NCBI RefSeq assembly: GCF_000166775.1
Contig: NC_014720.1
Location: forward strand, 769,501-833,500
Length of the DNA: 64,000 nt
Source: Caldicellulosiruptor kronotskyensis 2002
Lineage (GTDB): Bacteria; Bacillota; Thermoanaerobacteria; Caldicellulosiruptorales; Caldicellulosiruptoraceae
Reading direction: 5' to 3'
The translations under genes were made by a program, and so were the position numbers. A model generated the notes under the pieces. It was not told the origin of the DNA and made no database searches. It worked only from the letters and a program-made list of their open reading frames with translations. The stretch's first letter is position 1. Each line of letters starts with the position of its first letter. Below are positions 9,974 to 18,446 of the stretch, piece after piece.

Positions 9974-10867
9974 ATGGTGAAAGATAATTCACTATCAACC
10001 AAAATTTTGACGTTAATTGTCCATATTACTATGATATTTGTGTTAATCGTAACTTTATATCCTGTGCTAAATGTGTTTGCTTCATCTTTAAGTAGTGCAG
10101 ATGCAAACAACAGAGGAATAGTTACTATTTTTCCAATTGGTTTTACGTTAGATTCATACAAGATGATATTTACAGCGGGGGCAGTACCTCGAGCATTTAA
10201 AAACTCAGTTATTTATACTGTTGTAGGGACTTTGATAAATCTTATTTTGACTACTTCATTTGCTTATCCACTATCAAGAAAAAGTTTGCCGCTGAAGTCC
10301 TTTTATACTTGGCTTGTTATCATAACTATGTATTTTTCAGGTGGCTTAATTCCCCTTTTTATATTAGTAAAAAATTTAGGATTATATGACACAATGTGGG
10401 CATTGATATTGCCTGGAGCAATTAACACAACAAACCTTATCATAATGCGAACATTTTTCCAAAATATTCCACATGAATTAGAAGAGTCTGCTTATCTTGA
10501 TGGAGCAAATGAATTTGTTATTTTTACAAGGATAGTCTTACCACTTTCAAAAGCAGCACTTGCAACTGTAGGTCTTTATTATGCTGTGGGGCATTGGAAT
10601 TCTTGGTTTAATGCAATGATATTTTTAAGTGACCAAAAAAAATTTCCTTTGCAGCTTGTTTTAAGAGATATTATAATGCTTGCACAGACACTTCAGCAAG
10701 CAGCTGAAGCAGGTGATTTGAGTGCAAGGCAAGAGTTGGGTTTGATCAACGCAAAGGGGGTGAAATATGCAACACTCTTTGTTTCGATGGTTCCAATGTT
10801 GGCTGTTTATCCATTTGTACAGAAATATTTTGTTAAAGGTGTTATGATAGGTTCATTAAAAGATTAA
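9974..10867 (+). CDS. ABC importer permease, YtcP/MalG type
   Basis: 297-residue inner-membrane permease with about six helices and an EAA-type loop ELEESAYLDGANEFVIFTRI near residue 175. It begins 15 bases after the first permease with GGAGGCGA as ribosome binding site. The long extracellular-side insertion after the first helix (DANNRGIVTIFPIGFT) is typical of YtcP proteins. Together with the preceding permease it forms the translocation pore of the carbohydrate importer. Confidence 0.87.
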   Translation: MVKDNSLSTKILTLIVHITMIFVLIVTLYPVLNVFASSLSSADANNRGIVTIFPIGFTLDSYKMIFTAGAVPRAFKNSVIYTVVGTLINLILTTSFAYPLSRKSLPLKSFYTWLVIITMYFSGGLIPLFILVKNLGLYDTMWALILPGAINTTNLIIMRTFFQNIPHELEESAYLDGANEFVIFTRIVLPLSKAALATVGLYYAVGHWNSWFNAMIFLSDQKKFPLQLVLRDIIMLAQTLQQAAEAGDLSARQELGLINAKGVKYATLFVSMVPMLAVYPFVQKYFVKGVMIGSLKD

Positions 10868-10905
10868 TTAAAAGATTAAAATCTGCAAAGAGGGAGGATG
10901 AGAAG

Positions 10906-12486
10906 ATGAAAGGTAAAAAAATATTTGTGATTTTTCTGACAATTACTTTTTTAGTATCTATTGTAACTCTGGGATTTTCATTTGGAAAAGCAGCTACATA
11001 TAAAAAGCTAATTACAATTACTACTCATACAACTTCGAGCCAACCACCAGCAGTTACAGATTTGTATAAAAAGAAATTGAGAGAAAAATTTGGCATTGAT
11101 TTAAAAACAATATATATTCCTCAAAGTGACTATGTTACAAAAATGTCTTTGCTTTTTGCAAGTAATATGGCACCAGACTGGATACGTGCTTTAAGGCCTG
11201 AGTATAATTTAAATGAATGGATTGCAGCAGGATATTTGATTGGTTTTACCACGGATGAAATAAAAAAGAAATGGCCCAATTACCTAAAAATATGGACAAA
11301 GGAAGAATGGGATTACCTCTATAAAATAGTACGTTACAGTGATGGCAAGGTTTATTCTTTCCATGGTAGGCGCATAGCACCAGTGGATATGGCTTTCTTG
11401 TACAGAAAAGAGATATTTGATAGATATAATTTAAAGTTTCCAACCACAGTTGATGAGTTTTATAAAACATGTATATTCTTAAGACAGAAAACAGGTAAAG
11501 TTGTTTATCTGCACGCAAATGCAGTTTCTGGTAATTTAAGTCTTTGGGCTTTTACTGGGATATTCTTAATGTATGGTTTGCCTGAACTTGCACCAAGACA
11601 GATTTCTTATGTAGACCCACTTACCAAGAAATTTGTACCTTTTGCGTTCAATCAAAATAATTACCGTCAAGCTTTAATTTTAATAAATAAACTTTATAAA
11701 GCAGGTTGTATATGGAAGGAATATGCAACAGCAACTCGTGATCAGTTAGATAAGTTCAGAACCCAAGGGCAAGGAATAATTATGTGGGCATATCCTGCAA
11801 ATATAGGAACTTACAACAATCTGTATAGAAATACAGATAAGGATACAAACTGGGTATGGTCTAAGGATACACCAACAGCATATCCTGGAAAAGCGTACTT
11901 TTTCAAGAGAAATCCTTTGCACTTTGCAGATGGTCATGGGTTTAATTCAAGCATCAGCAAAGAAAAGTTAGATAGACTTCTCCAGTATTTGAACTGGGCT
12001 CTTAGTGAAGAAGGTCAGATATTCCATACTTATGGTGAATATGGTGTTACTTATAAAAAGGAAGGAAACAAATACGTATATATGGACCATATTCAAACTC
12101 CAACCAATCCATCGGGTAAATATAGCTTACAAGACTATGGATTTCCATTTGCAGCACCGAACGGGTTTATGGTGGCATATCCTCAGGCTGTAGAAACATA
12201 TGCTCCTATATATGCAGAACTTGCAAAAACGTTTATGAATAGGCCAAAGTATTACTACATCAGGGAAGAACCTATGATGTATACAAAAGAAGAAATGGCA
12301 GAAAGAGCTGAGTTAGAATCAAATATTATGGCAGTTGTGGATGAATATTGCATGAAGTTTGTAACAGGTCAGTTAGACCCAAGTAATAACAAAGATTGGC
12401 AACAATATCTGAATGTTCTCAATAAAGTTGGTCTACAACGCTTGATAACAATTAGGATAAATGCATACAATAGAGCTAAGAAGTAA
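10906..12486 (+). CDS. Second extracellular solute-binding protein of the importer locus
   Basis: 526-residue secreted protein with an N-terminal signal sequence (KGKKIFVIFLTITFLVSIVT, then FGKAA) and no lipobox. It belongs to the same broad family as the product at 7,313-8,908 but is strongly diverged from it, so the locus has two binding proteins flanking one permease pair. It may widen the range of sugars recognised. Start ATG 10906 follows GAGGGAGGATGAG. The gene is the last of the operon and ends at a strong terminator, which is also the end of recognisable chromosome before the tRNA-Trp remnant. Confidence 0.82.
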   Translation: MKGKKIFVIFLTITFLVSIVTLGFSFGKAATYKKLITITTHTTSSQPPAVTDLYKKKLREKFGIDLKTIYIPQSDYVTKMSLLFASNMAPDWIRALRPEYNLNEWIAAGYLIGFTTDEIKKKWPNYLKIWTKEEWDYLYKIVRYSDGKVYSFHGRRIAPVDMAFLYRKEIFDRYNLKFPTTVDEFYKTCIFLRQKTGKVVYLHANAVSGNLSLWAFTGIFLMYGLPELAPRQISYVDPLTKKFVPFAFNQNNYRQALILINKLYKAGCIWKEYATATRDQLDKFRTQGQGIIMWAYPANIGTYNNLYRNTDKDTNWVWSKDTPTAYPGKAYFFKRNPLHFADGHGFNSSISKEKLDRLLQYLNWALSEEGQIFHTYGEYGVTYKKEGNKYVYMDHIQTPTNPSGKYSLQDYGFPFAAPNGFMVAYPQAVETYAPIYAELAKTFMNRPKYYYIREEPMMYTKEEMAERAELESNIMAVVDEYCMKFVTGQLDPSNNKDWQQYLNVLNKVGLQRLITIRINAYNRAKK

Positions 12487-12504
12487 GAGATACAAAAACA
12501 AATA

Positions 12505-12536
12505 AAGGGGCTGTTGTTTATACAGCCCCTTATTTT
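12505..12536 (+). terminator. Intrinsic terminator at the end of the importer operon
   Basis: Ten-base arms AAGGGGCTGT (12505-12514) and ACAGCCCCTT (12522-12531), then ATTTTC. Confidence 0.85.
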
Positions 12537-12559
12537 CTCATTATCAAAAGTATTAAAAA

Positions 12560-12604
12560 TGGCAGGGGCGGAGGGACTCGAACCCCCAGCCAACGGTTTT
12601 GGAG
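12560..12604 (-). pseudogene. Displaced 3' half of tRNA-Trp: left attachment site of the integrated element
   Basis: Read on the minus strand, the 45 bases contain the 3' half of the anticodon arm with anticodon CCA (CTCCAAAACC), the variable region, a canonical T-arm (GGTTCGAGTCC), the 3' acceptor strand CGCCCCT, discriminator G and an encoded CCA. Upstream of the anticodon loop the sequence no longer makes a D-arm or 5' acceptor strand. The tRNA is therefore split inside the anticodon arm, exactly where a tyrosine integrase gene begins. A complete restored tRNA-Trp, also on the minus strand, is predicted at the other end of the element, to the right of this window. Confidence 0.85.
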
Positions 12605-12640
12605 TTTCAAGTCTGGAGTTACACCTCAAAAATCAAATCC

Positions 12641-13630
12641 TTATTTCCAAAGCTTAATAAATTCCTTCATTGCACTTTCCTGCATAGTTGGTAGGACATG
12701 AGAGTAAGTATCAGCTGTGAGTTTGATGTCGCTGTGACCTAAAATCTCAGCAACAATTTTAGTATTTACTCCCAATGACAACATTAGCGTTGCAAAAGTG
12801 TGACGCAAATCGTGGAATCTTATGACTGGAAAGTTATATCTTTTTACTAACTTTTTGAATCTTTTTGACAAGTATTCAACAGTCAGGTTGCCAGTAGGAA
12901 GTCTTGGGCAGACAAAATCATCAGGCTTTGGCTTGGTGATTTCATATAGATTCTTAAGTTCAGAGTACAAAACATCATTGATATAAACAGAACGCTTTGA
13001 GGTTTTTGTTTTTACATCTGACGTTTTTAATCCTCTATTGTTTCGCACTGATTTTACTACACTAATTATCCTTGCCTCGAAATTAACATCGCACCATTTG
13101 AGCGATACTATTTCTCCGGCCCTCATGCCTGTATGTAGAGCTATCAACACAGGATAGTAAATGGTTTCGTTCCTGATAACTTCTAAAAATCTTTTGGCAG
13201 TTTCAGCATCCCAAACATCAAATACTTTTTTCTCAGGCGACGGCGGCAAAACCTTTTTCACAGGATTATTACTGATATATTCCCACATTACAGCATGTTT
13301 GAAAATTTCATGCAAGAGTCTGTGTAATTTGAGAATTGTGCAATCGGATATTTTTCCAGTTAGACTGATATAAATTTTTTGAATATCTAAAGGTTTTACA
13401 TCAGATAAAGGTTTGCTACCGATTGCCTGTATAGCCGGTTTTAAAAGTTCTTTGTATCTTTTTTGAGTTGATTGTTTAACTGCTATCTTAGCATAAGCTT
13501 CAAACCAGTAACTGACAAATTCTTGAAATGTTATAGAATTGTTTTTTAGCTCAGATTGTTGCTTTAAAAACTTTAAAACATCTTCCAGTACAGCTGTTAA
13601 GTTTTCAATTTTAAACTGTTCAATACCCAT
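12641..13630 (-). CDS. int: Tyrosine recombinase (integrase) of the element
   Basis: 329-residue phage-type integrase. It has an N-terminal SAM-like core-binding domain (about 20-110) and a catalytic domain with HTGMRAGEIVSLKW (first catalytic Arg), a Lys in the beta hairpin region, HDLRHTFATLMLSLG (His-x2-Arg), GHSDIKLTADTYSH and the nucleophile Tyr in that last motif. All catalytic elements are present, so the enzyme is probably active. It should catalyse integration and excision at tRNA-Trp. The gene runs toward the attachment site and ends 37 bases from the tRNA core. Its ribosome binding site AAGGGGG lies in a small hairpin. Confidence 0.93.
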   Translation of the reverse strand: MGIEQFKIENLTAVLEDVLKFLKQQSELKNNSITFQEFVSYWFEAYAKIAVKQSTQKRYKELLKPAIQAIGSKPLSDVKPLDIQKIYISLTGKISDCTILKLHRLLHEIFKHAVMWEYISNNPVKKVLPPSPEKKVFDVWDAETAKRFLEVIRNETIYYPVLIALHTGMRAGEIVSLKWCDVNFEARIISVVKSVRNNRGLKTSDVKTKTSKRSVYINDVLYSELKNLYEITKPKPDDFVCPRLPTGNLTVEYLSKRFKKLVKRYNFPVIRFHDLRHTFATLMLSLGVNTKIVAEILGHSDIKLTADTYSHVLPTMQESAMKEFIKLWK

Positions 13631-13637
13631 GGCAATA

Positions 13638-13650
13638 CCCCCTTCGGGGT
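13638..13650 (-). promoter_or_regulatory. Hairpin over the integrase ribosome binding site
   Basis: On the minus strand CCCC-GAA-GGGG immediately precedes the start region, so the Shine-Dalgarno sequence AAGGGGG is itself one stem arm. A TATAAT-like -10 lies a few bases upstream on the same strand. This could throttle integrase translation. The stem is short and this is inferred from pairing only. Confidence 0.35.
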
Positions 13651-13698
13651 TTATTATAAAACAAAAAGCACTGCTAAGAAAGAAGGAGGTAATATTTC

Positions 13699-14325
13699 AT
13701 GAAAATTGGCAAAAGAGAAATCAAAAAAATGGAAATGGCAGAGAAAATAAAGTATTACTTTTTCGAAAAGGAAATGTCAGTCACAGAAGTAGCTAAAAGA
13801 ATAGGAATCTCAAGACAGACTGTATATAACTATATCAATAAGTATGGACTAATAGACATTGAAGAGTTTGAAAAAGAAAGAGAGAGAAGAAAACAGGAAT
13901 CTAAAAGAAGGAAAATCGAATACATTAAAAACTACATAAAGAATAAAAGACTACAAAAGAGAGTTGAACTGCTGAAAAAAGAATGTGCAGAACTGCTTGA
14001 GAAAGGCGTAATTTCTGAGTCGGACATATGGGACTTTGTAGTATCAGATAAAAAGTATCTGGACTCAATTGTAGCAATGCAGCATTACAAGGATTCTCTG
14101 TACCTATCCTTTGAAGAGAGAAGAATGACTCCATGGACAAGATTCTGGGAATCAATTGCTAACTGCTACAAATATATTGGCGGTGGCAAGTATGTGCGTA
14201 TGGATAGTGTGAACGGTGCACTTGTGCCAACTTGTCTGCCAAAAGTAATTAAATCCCCTAATTTTGCAGGCAGAAGAAGAAAAGGTAGAACTGATATAGA
14301 AATTGCACAGGAAGTAATAGCCTAA
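13699..14325 (+). CDS. Helix-turn-helix DNA-binding protein, possible element regulator
   Basis: 208 residues. Near residues 28-55 there is a resolvase or sigma-like helix-turn-helix (MSVTEVAKRIGISRQTVYNY), followed by a long, highly charged helical segment (EKERERRKQESKRRK) and a C-terminal region I do not recognise. It is divergent from the integrase with 68 bases between starts, the position often taken by a regulator or excision factor. ATG 13699 has AAGAAGGAGG upstream. Function beyond DNA binding is unknown. Confidence 0.6.
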   Translation: MKIGKREIKKMEMAEKIKYYFFEKEMSVTEVAKRIGISRQTVYNYINKYGLIDIEEFEKERERRKQESKRRKIEYIKNYIKNKRLQKRVELLKKECAELLEKGVISESDIWDFVVSDKKYLDSIVAMQHYKDSLYLSFEERRMTPWTRFWESIANCYKYIGGGKYVRMDSVNGALVPTCLPKVIKSPNFAGRRRKGRTDIEIAQEVIA

Positions 14326-14450
14326 ATTTTTCTTAAACAAATTTTGAAACATTTAGTCTTTTTCGAAGGATTAAATGGGGTTTGCCTTTTCTGAGTAACT
14401 GACAATATTTTCATTAAATAACTATATATGCCACAAAGGAAGTGCTTAGC

Positions 14451-14720
14451 ATGAACATAAGAATAACTTGGCACGCTATTAAAAGGTACAAAGAAAGAAT
14501 AGAGAAATGTTCTGACGATGAAGCAGCAAATTCGATAATGAAAATTGTGTTTCTTGGCGAGATAATTGCACAGAAAAAAAAGGGGGCTTATATTGAGAAA
14601 CTAATAAGAAAAAACGATGCTGTTATAGTTGCATATGAATACGAATGCAACAATGTCATAGTCGTATCAGTCTTAAGAGCTGAATATGAAGGATGGTGGA
14701 AGAAACAAGCGAGCTCATAA
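14451..14720 (+). CDS. Small hypothetical protein
   Basis: 89 residues, basic N-terminus (ITWHAIKRYKERI) and beta-rich C-terminal half; resembles the small DUF4258-like RelE-fold proteins (a histidine and RYKER near the start are typical), but this is a weak resemblance. ATG 14451 is preceded by AAAGGAAGTG. It stands between the regulator and the secretion genes with no visible antitoxin partner. Confidence 0.45.
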   Translation: MNIRITWHAIKRYKERIEKCSDDEAANSIMKIVFLGEIIAQKKKGAYIEKLIRKNDAVIVAYEYECNNVIVVSVLRAEYEGWWKKQASS

Positions 14721-14775
14721 GCTATTCTTATTTTTTACTATTTACATAGAATAACAAAAAAGGCAGGTGATAGTT

Positions 14776-15060
14776 TTGGAGAAACTAAAAGAACTCTTCC
14801 CACCTGTAACTCCGGAACAATTTATGGGTAAAGCAGGTGATTTTTTTTACAATTTGTTTATGTTTCTCGACAACTGGTTAAAACCGCTGTCCACTATTTT
14901 TTTAATAGTTGCTGCCATATGCCTGATGATTGGTATACCTACACACTCTGAAGGACTCACAAAAACAGCAAAAAGAATATTTACCGGAATTTTTGTGGCT
15001 TGGTTTATAAGAATCTTTGGCCCATCTTTAATCTCACTTTTCTATAGCTTTAAAAAGTAG
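14776..15060 (+). CDS. Small two-helix membrane protein of the transfer operon
   Basis: 94 residues with two transmembrane segments (about 28-50 and 68-90) and no signal peptide; size and topology resemble VirB2/TrbC-type subunits or small accessory membrane proteins of Gram-positive type IV secretion systems. TTG 14776 is chosen because AGGCAGGTGA precedes it with normal spacing. It is first in the secretion gene cluster, 20 bases before the next gene. Confidence 0.5.
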   Translation: MEKLKELFPPVTPEQFMGKAGDFFYNLFMFLDNWLKPLSTIFLIVAAICLMIGIPTHSEGLTKTAKRIFTGIFVAWFIRIFGPSLISLFYSFKK

Positions 15061-15079
15061 GTGAAAGGGGGTGAAAAAG

Positions 15080-15502
15080 ATGAAGAAAAAAATAATCTAT
15101 TTGTTGTATACATTTGTAGCTATGCTTCACACAGTACCAGTTTTAGCAAACTCGAATAATCAAACGAATACAAATAAGCAATCTGCTAAAACAACAGATC
15201 CGATTCAGACAGTACAAGGTTATTTTAAAACTGCAGGAGTTACGCAAAAAGACCCTGGCAATGTTGCAGCTAACGTCGTAAAAGATATCATTGCGCCCAT
15301 CGCTGCAATAGTTGGGTTTGTCGGACTTATAGCTATTGCGGTATGGTTTTTTGCAAAAATCATGACAGCTAAAGATGCTCGAGAAAGGTCGGAAGCAATG
15401 TCGAACTTTTCGTGGAAGCTAATTGGAGCAATTGGTCTATGTCTGATACTTACAGTAGGTGGTTTTCTTGTATGGCTTCTGGGCAAACTTGGAACGATAT
15501 AA
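15080..15502 (+). CDS. VirB2/TrbC-like pilin-type subunit of the secretion system
   Basis: 140 residues: a signal peptide (KKKIIYLLYTFVAMLHTVPV, cleavage near VLA-NS), a polar spacer and two hydrophobic helices (about 68-92 and 108-138) separated by a short charged loop (TAKDARERSEAMS). This is the TrbC/VirB2 pattern. ATG 15080 fits AAAGGGGGTG better than the GTG at 15071. A terminator follows directly, so transcripts ending here would over-produce this subunit relative to the ATPases downstream, as expected of a structural component. Confidence 0.65.
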   Translation: MKKKIIYLLYTFVAMLHTVPVLANSNNQTNTNKQSAKTTDPIQTVQGYFKTAGVTQKDPGNVAANVVKDIIAPIAAIVGFVGLIAIAVWFFAKIMTAKDARERSEAMSNFSWKLIGAIGLCLILTVGGFLVWLLGKLGTI

Positions 15503-15507
15503 AAATT

Positions 15508-15545
15508 CAGGGCTGTCCAAAAACTGGACAGCCCTCTTTGCTTCT
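15508..15545 (+). terminator. Partial terminator after the VirB2-like gene
   Basis: AGGGCTGTCC (15509-15518) and GGACAGCCCT (15526-15535) with a seven-base loop, then CTTTGCTTCTTTTT. Confidence 0.75.
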
Positions 15546-15576
15546 TTTTAGAATTTCACTTGAGAGGGGAAAAGGT

Positions 15577-15867
15577 ATGCGAACATTTCAGGTACCTTTT
15601 GAGAGGGAGTTTGAAGATAAGATTTTTTTTGGAGTCTTGACATTAAGACAATTTGTAATTATTGCTATTTTTATTGCTACTCCAGTAGTTCTTGCTCTTT
15701 TTGCTCGTTCGTTAATCTTGTTTGTAACCCTTGTTCCGGTATCAATGGTTTTAGGGCTTGCAATTGCATTTGTGAAGATAAAAGGCGACACACTTACAAA
15801 ATATTTCAGGCGAATAATATCGTTTTACACCGCACAGCGAACATTTCTGTACAGGAGGAGAAAATAG
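15577..15867 (+). CDS. PrgI / VirB3-like membrane protein
   Basis: 96 residues beginning MRTFQVPFEREFEDKIFFG, the hallmark start of the PrgI family, with a hairpin of two transmembrane helices (about 25-70) and a basic tail ending YRRRK. PrgI/VirB3 proteins form part of the inner-membrane platform next to VirB4. GAGAGGGGAAAAGG precedes the ATG; the longer upstream open frame overlaps the terminator and is not used. Confidence 0.82.
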   Translation: MRTFQVPFEREFEDKIFFGVLTLRQFVIIAIFIATPVVLALFARSLILFVTLVPVSMVLGLAIAFVKIKGDTLTKYFRRIISFYTAQRTFLYRRRK

Positions 15868-16650
15868 ATGTGGTTATTGTTTGTAATTTTGCTTATTTTA
15901 CTTTCAGGCATTGCTGCAATGATTGCAATATACATGAAAACAAAGGGCAAAAGTAAAAATTCTACTGGTGGTGAAATAAAAAAGAGAGAAACTCAGGGAG
16001 ACCTTAAGAGTCTATTTGATATTACAAACATATTAGAAGATGGCACGATCTGCATAGGCGAGAACACTTATACGAGAATTTATTATTTTTCCACGTTGGA
16101 TTTCGGCTTGCTTTCTGAGTCAGAACAGCAGCTTTTTGAGAATGATTTGATTACTATTGTTCGTGCGATCGATATTCCTGTTCAGCTTTTCACAACGGTG
16201 CAAAGAGTAGAAATTACAAGATATATTGATATGCTTGACAGTGTGTTAAATAATATTGAAACTCCTGAGTCAATAAAAAGGTATACAAAAGCTTTGAAAG
16301 ATAGGCTTGAGTATATGAGAACAAGTGATGAGTTTTTTGTGAGAAAAAACTACATCATACTATCTGTGGCAGAACAAAGACAGGACATTGCACTTGACAA
16401 GTTAAATCTTGAAGAAAAAAAGCTCTTTCAACTATTTAGACGTGCATCAATAAAAGTGTACCAGCTTGATAGAATTTCTGTTCTTGAGCTTCTAAGAAGC
16501 CAGCTTAGAAGAGGAAGCACCCTTCTCTTGTCAAAAGCGGTCAAGAGCGGTGCGCTTGCAAGTATAATTACTGGAAGGGGGATAATAGCTGATGAAATTG
16601 AAGACAAAGAACAAGAACTTAAGCAAGAATACCGCACAGCTCAAACATGA
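15868..16650 (+). CDS. Type IV secretion protein resembling a VirB4 N-terminal region
   Basis: 260 residues: one N-terminal transmembrane helix (WLLFVILLILLSGIAAMIAI), a charged linker, then a soluble domain. Segments such as DGTICIGENTYTRIYYF and the paired helices around VEITRYIDMLDSVLNNIE resemble the N-terminal part of VirB4/TraC proteins, but there is no ATPase core. It begins one base after the PrgI-like stop and overlaps the VirB4 start by 59 bases, so the two are translationally coupled. I infer a membrane partner of VirB4. Confidence 0.55.
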   Translation: MWLLFVILLILLSGIAAMIAIYMKTKGKSKNSTGGEIKKRETQGDLKSLFDITNILEDGTICIGENTYTRIYYFSTLDFGLLSESEQQLFENDLITIVRAIDIPVQLFTTVQRVEITRYIDMLDSVLNNIETPESIKRYTKALKDRLEYMRTSDEFFVRKNYIILSVAEQRQDIALDKLNLEEKKLFQLFRRASIKVYQLDRISVLELLRSQLRRGSTLLLSKAVKSGALASIITGRGIIADEIEDKEQELKQEYRTAQT

Positions 16651-18430
16651 AAACAGTATGTTTGAACTAACACCTGATATATTTGATTTGTTCTTGCCTG
16701 ATGCATTTCAAGAAAATGTTGACTATATCTATCTTGGTCCAGAAAACTACTGCAGGGTGTATGTGCTTGATATTGACTATCCAGGCGAAATGTATATAGG
16801 CTTTTTTGACAGCCTTCTTGACAAAGGAGAAATAGCTATTTCAGTATTTATTGAGCCAAGGGACACAGGGGAAGCTATCAAAGATATTACAAGAAGAATT
16901 AACGCAATGAAATCAAACGCAATGCTTCAAAGAGGTGAACCTGATTACAAGCTTTTAGCACAGATAGAATGGTATGACGCTCTGAGGTCGTCACTGCAAA
17001 GAAGCCTTGAGAAAATTCTTATGACACAGGTATTTATTGTTGTGTACGCAAAAACTCTTGAAAAACTGAAAGAAGATTGTATCAGGATAACAAAATTTGC
17101 AGAATCTTTGGGACTTAACATGCGATGTTTGTCATTCGAGCAGCAAAAAGGTTTTTTATCAAGCCTTCCGCTTGGTCCAAGAAACTTGAGATACTTTGAA
17201 AAGTTCAGACTAATGACTACATCTTCTACAGCCTGCCTGTTCCCAGTAGGAAACACAGACATAACATATGATGAAGGTTTTTACATCGGCTACAACGTGA
17301 TAACAAACAGCCCAGTGTTTTATAACCAGTTTGACAAACAACTTCCCAATCCCCACATGGCAATTTTCGGAACAACGGGTGCAGGGAAGTCAACAACAAT
17401 GAAAACTATGCTCGGGAGAATGGCAGCGTATGGCTACAACATATGTGTTCTTGACCCTGAACGTGAATACGAAAAGATAATAACCATGCTTGGCGGAAAG
17501 TATATAAGGATAAAACCAGGGGAAAAGCTTGGTATAAACCCGTTTGATGTTGAGGTTGAAGAGGAAGAAGGAAAAAGGTTTATAGACCTTAACTCGAAGG
17601 TTGCAGATATAAGGTTTATTTTAAACATCATTTCTGAATACTATGTTGGAAAGAAACTTGACGGTGTTCAGATGGCGGCAATTGAAAGAATTGTAAGAAA
17701 ACTTTATTATGACAGAGGTATAACATCCGACCCTGACAGCCTTTATACTTCAGCCAGAATGGATGAAAAAGGACAGCTTCTTGTAGGAAAAATCAAAAAG
17801 CAGCTTCCAACGCTATCCGACTTGAGAGAAGAGCTTTATAAAGAAAGCGAAACACAGGCTTTAGCAAAAGCTATGGAGGTTTTTGTTGGTGAAGGGTCGT
17901 TATCGCTTTTTGACTGTCAGACAACAATCGATGCTGATGATAAAATCATTGCGTTTGACTTAAAAGAATTTGAACGTGACAATTTCTTGAAGTTTTTTGC
18001 TTCTGTCAATATACTCAGCTGGATATGGAACAAGTTTTCAAACGCAAAGTTAAAAGGTCAAAAGAAAGTAGTAATATTTGATGAGGCATGGATGTTTACA
18101 AGATATCAGGCTTCAGCTGAGTATTTAGAATTTATCTCACGTAAAGGTCGAAAGTATAAAATATCTTTGATGATAGCTTCTCAGACACTGCTTGAATTTC
18201 TCATGAACGACACAGGAAGAGCAATTATAAACATGTGCGCAAGCAAATTCTTAATGCGACAGGAAAGCGACATGGCAGCACAGATTGCTGAGTTTTTCAG
18301 ACTGTCAGAACGAACAACAGAAATCATAACCTCAAGTGACAAAGGACAGGGAATCCTTATCAACCCAAGAGAGAAAATATTTGTGCAAATAACACCTTTT
18401 GACTTTGAGTGGGAATACGTAACAACATAA
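16592..18430 (+). CDS. virB4: VirB4-type conjugation ATPase
   Basis: 612-residue ATPase that powers the secretion channel. Walker A GTTGAGKSTTMKTM is at about residue 260, Walker B VVIFDEAWMF at about 493, and the HerA/VirB4 signature SRKGRKYKISLMIASQ follows at about 517. ATG 16592 has GGAAGGGGG upstream. The length is somewhat short for VirB4 because part of the usual N-terminal region resembles the preceding gene. Operon partners are PrgI/VirB3-like and TrbL/VirB6-like genes. Confidence 0.92.
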   Translation: MKLKTKNKNLSKNTAQLKHENSMFELTPDIFDLFLPDAFQENVDYIYLGPENYCRVYVLDIDYPGEMYIGFFDSLLDKGEIAISVFIEPRDTGEAIKDITRRINAMKSNAMLQRGEPDYKLLAQIEWYDALRSSLQRSLEKILMTQVFIVVYAKTLEKLKEDCIRITKFAESLGLNMRCLSFEQQKGFLSSLPLGPRNLRYFEKFRLMTTSSTACLFPVGNTDITYDEGFYIGYNVITNSPVFYNQFDKQLPNPHMAIFGTTGAGKSTTMKTMLGRMAAYGYNICVLDPEREYEKIITMLGGKYIRIKPGEKLGINPFDVEVEEEEGKRFIDLNSKVADIRFILNIISEYYVGKKLDGVQMAAIERIVRKLYYDRGITSDPDSLYTSARMDEKGQLLVGKIKKQLPTLSDLREELYKESETQALAKAMEVFVGEGSLSLFDCQTTIDADDKIIAFDLKEFERDNFLKFFASVNILSWIWNKFSNAKLKGQKKVVIFDEAWMFTRYQASAEYLEFISRKGRKYKISLMIASQTLLEFLMNDTGRAIINMCASKFLMRQESDMAAQIAEFFRLSERTTEIITSSDKGQGILINPREKIFVQITPFDFEWEYVTT

Positions 18431-18446
18431 AGGGGTGGAGTAAAAT

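Noticed and set aside
12560..12640. Complete tRNA-Trp gene
   Set aside because: Only the part from the anticodon loop to CCA can be folded; no D-arm or 5' acceptor strand exists next to it.
15412..15576. N-terminal extension of the PrgI-like protein
   Set aside because: It overlaps the VirB2-like gene and the terminator in another frame; PrgI proteins start at the MRTFQVP-type sequence, which has its own ribosome binding site.
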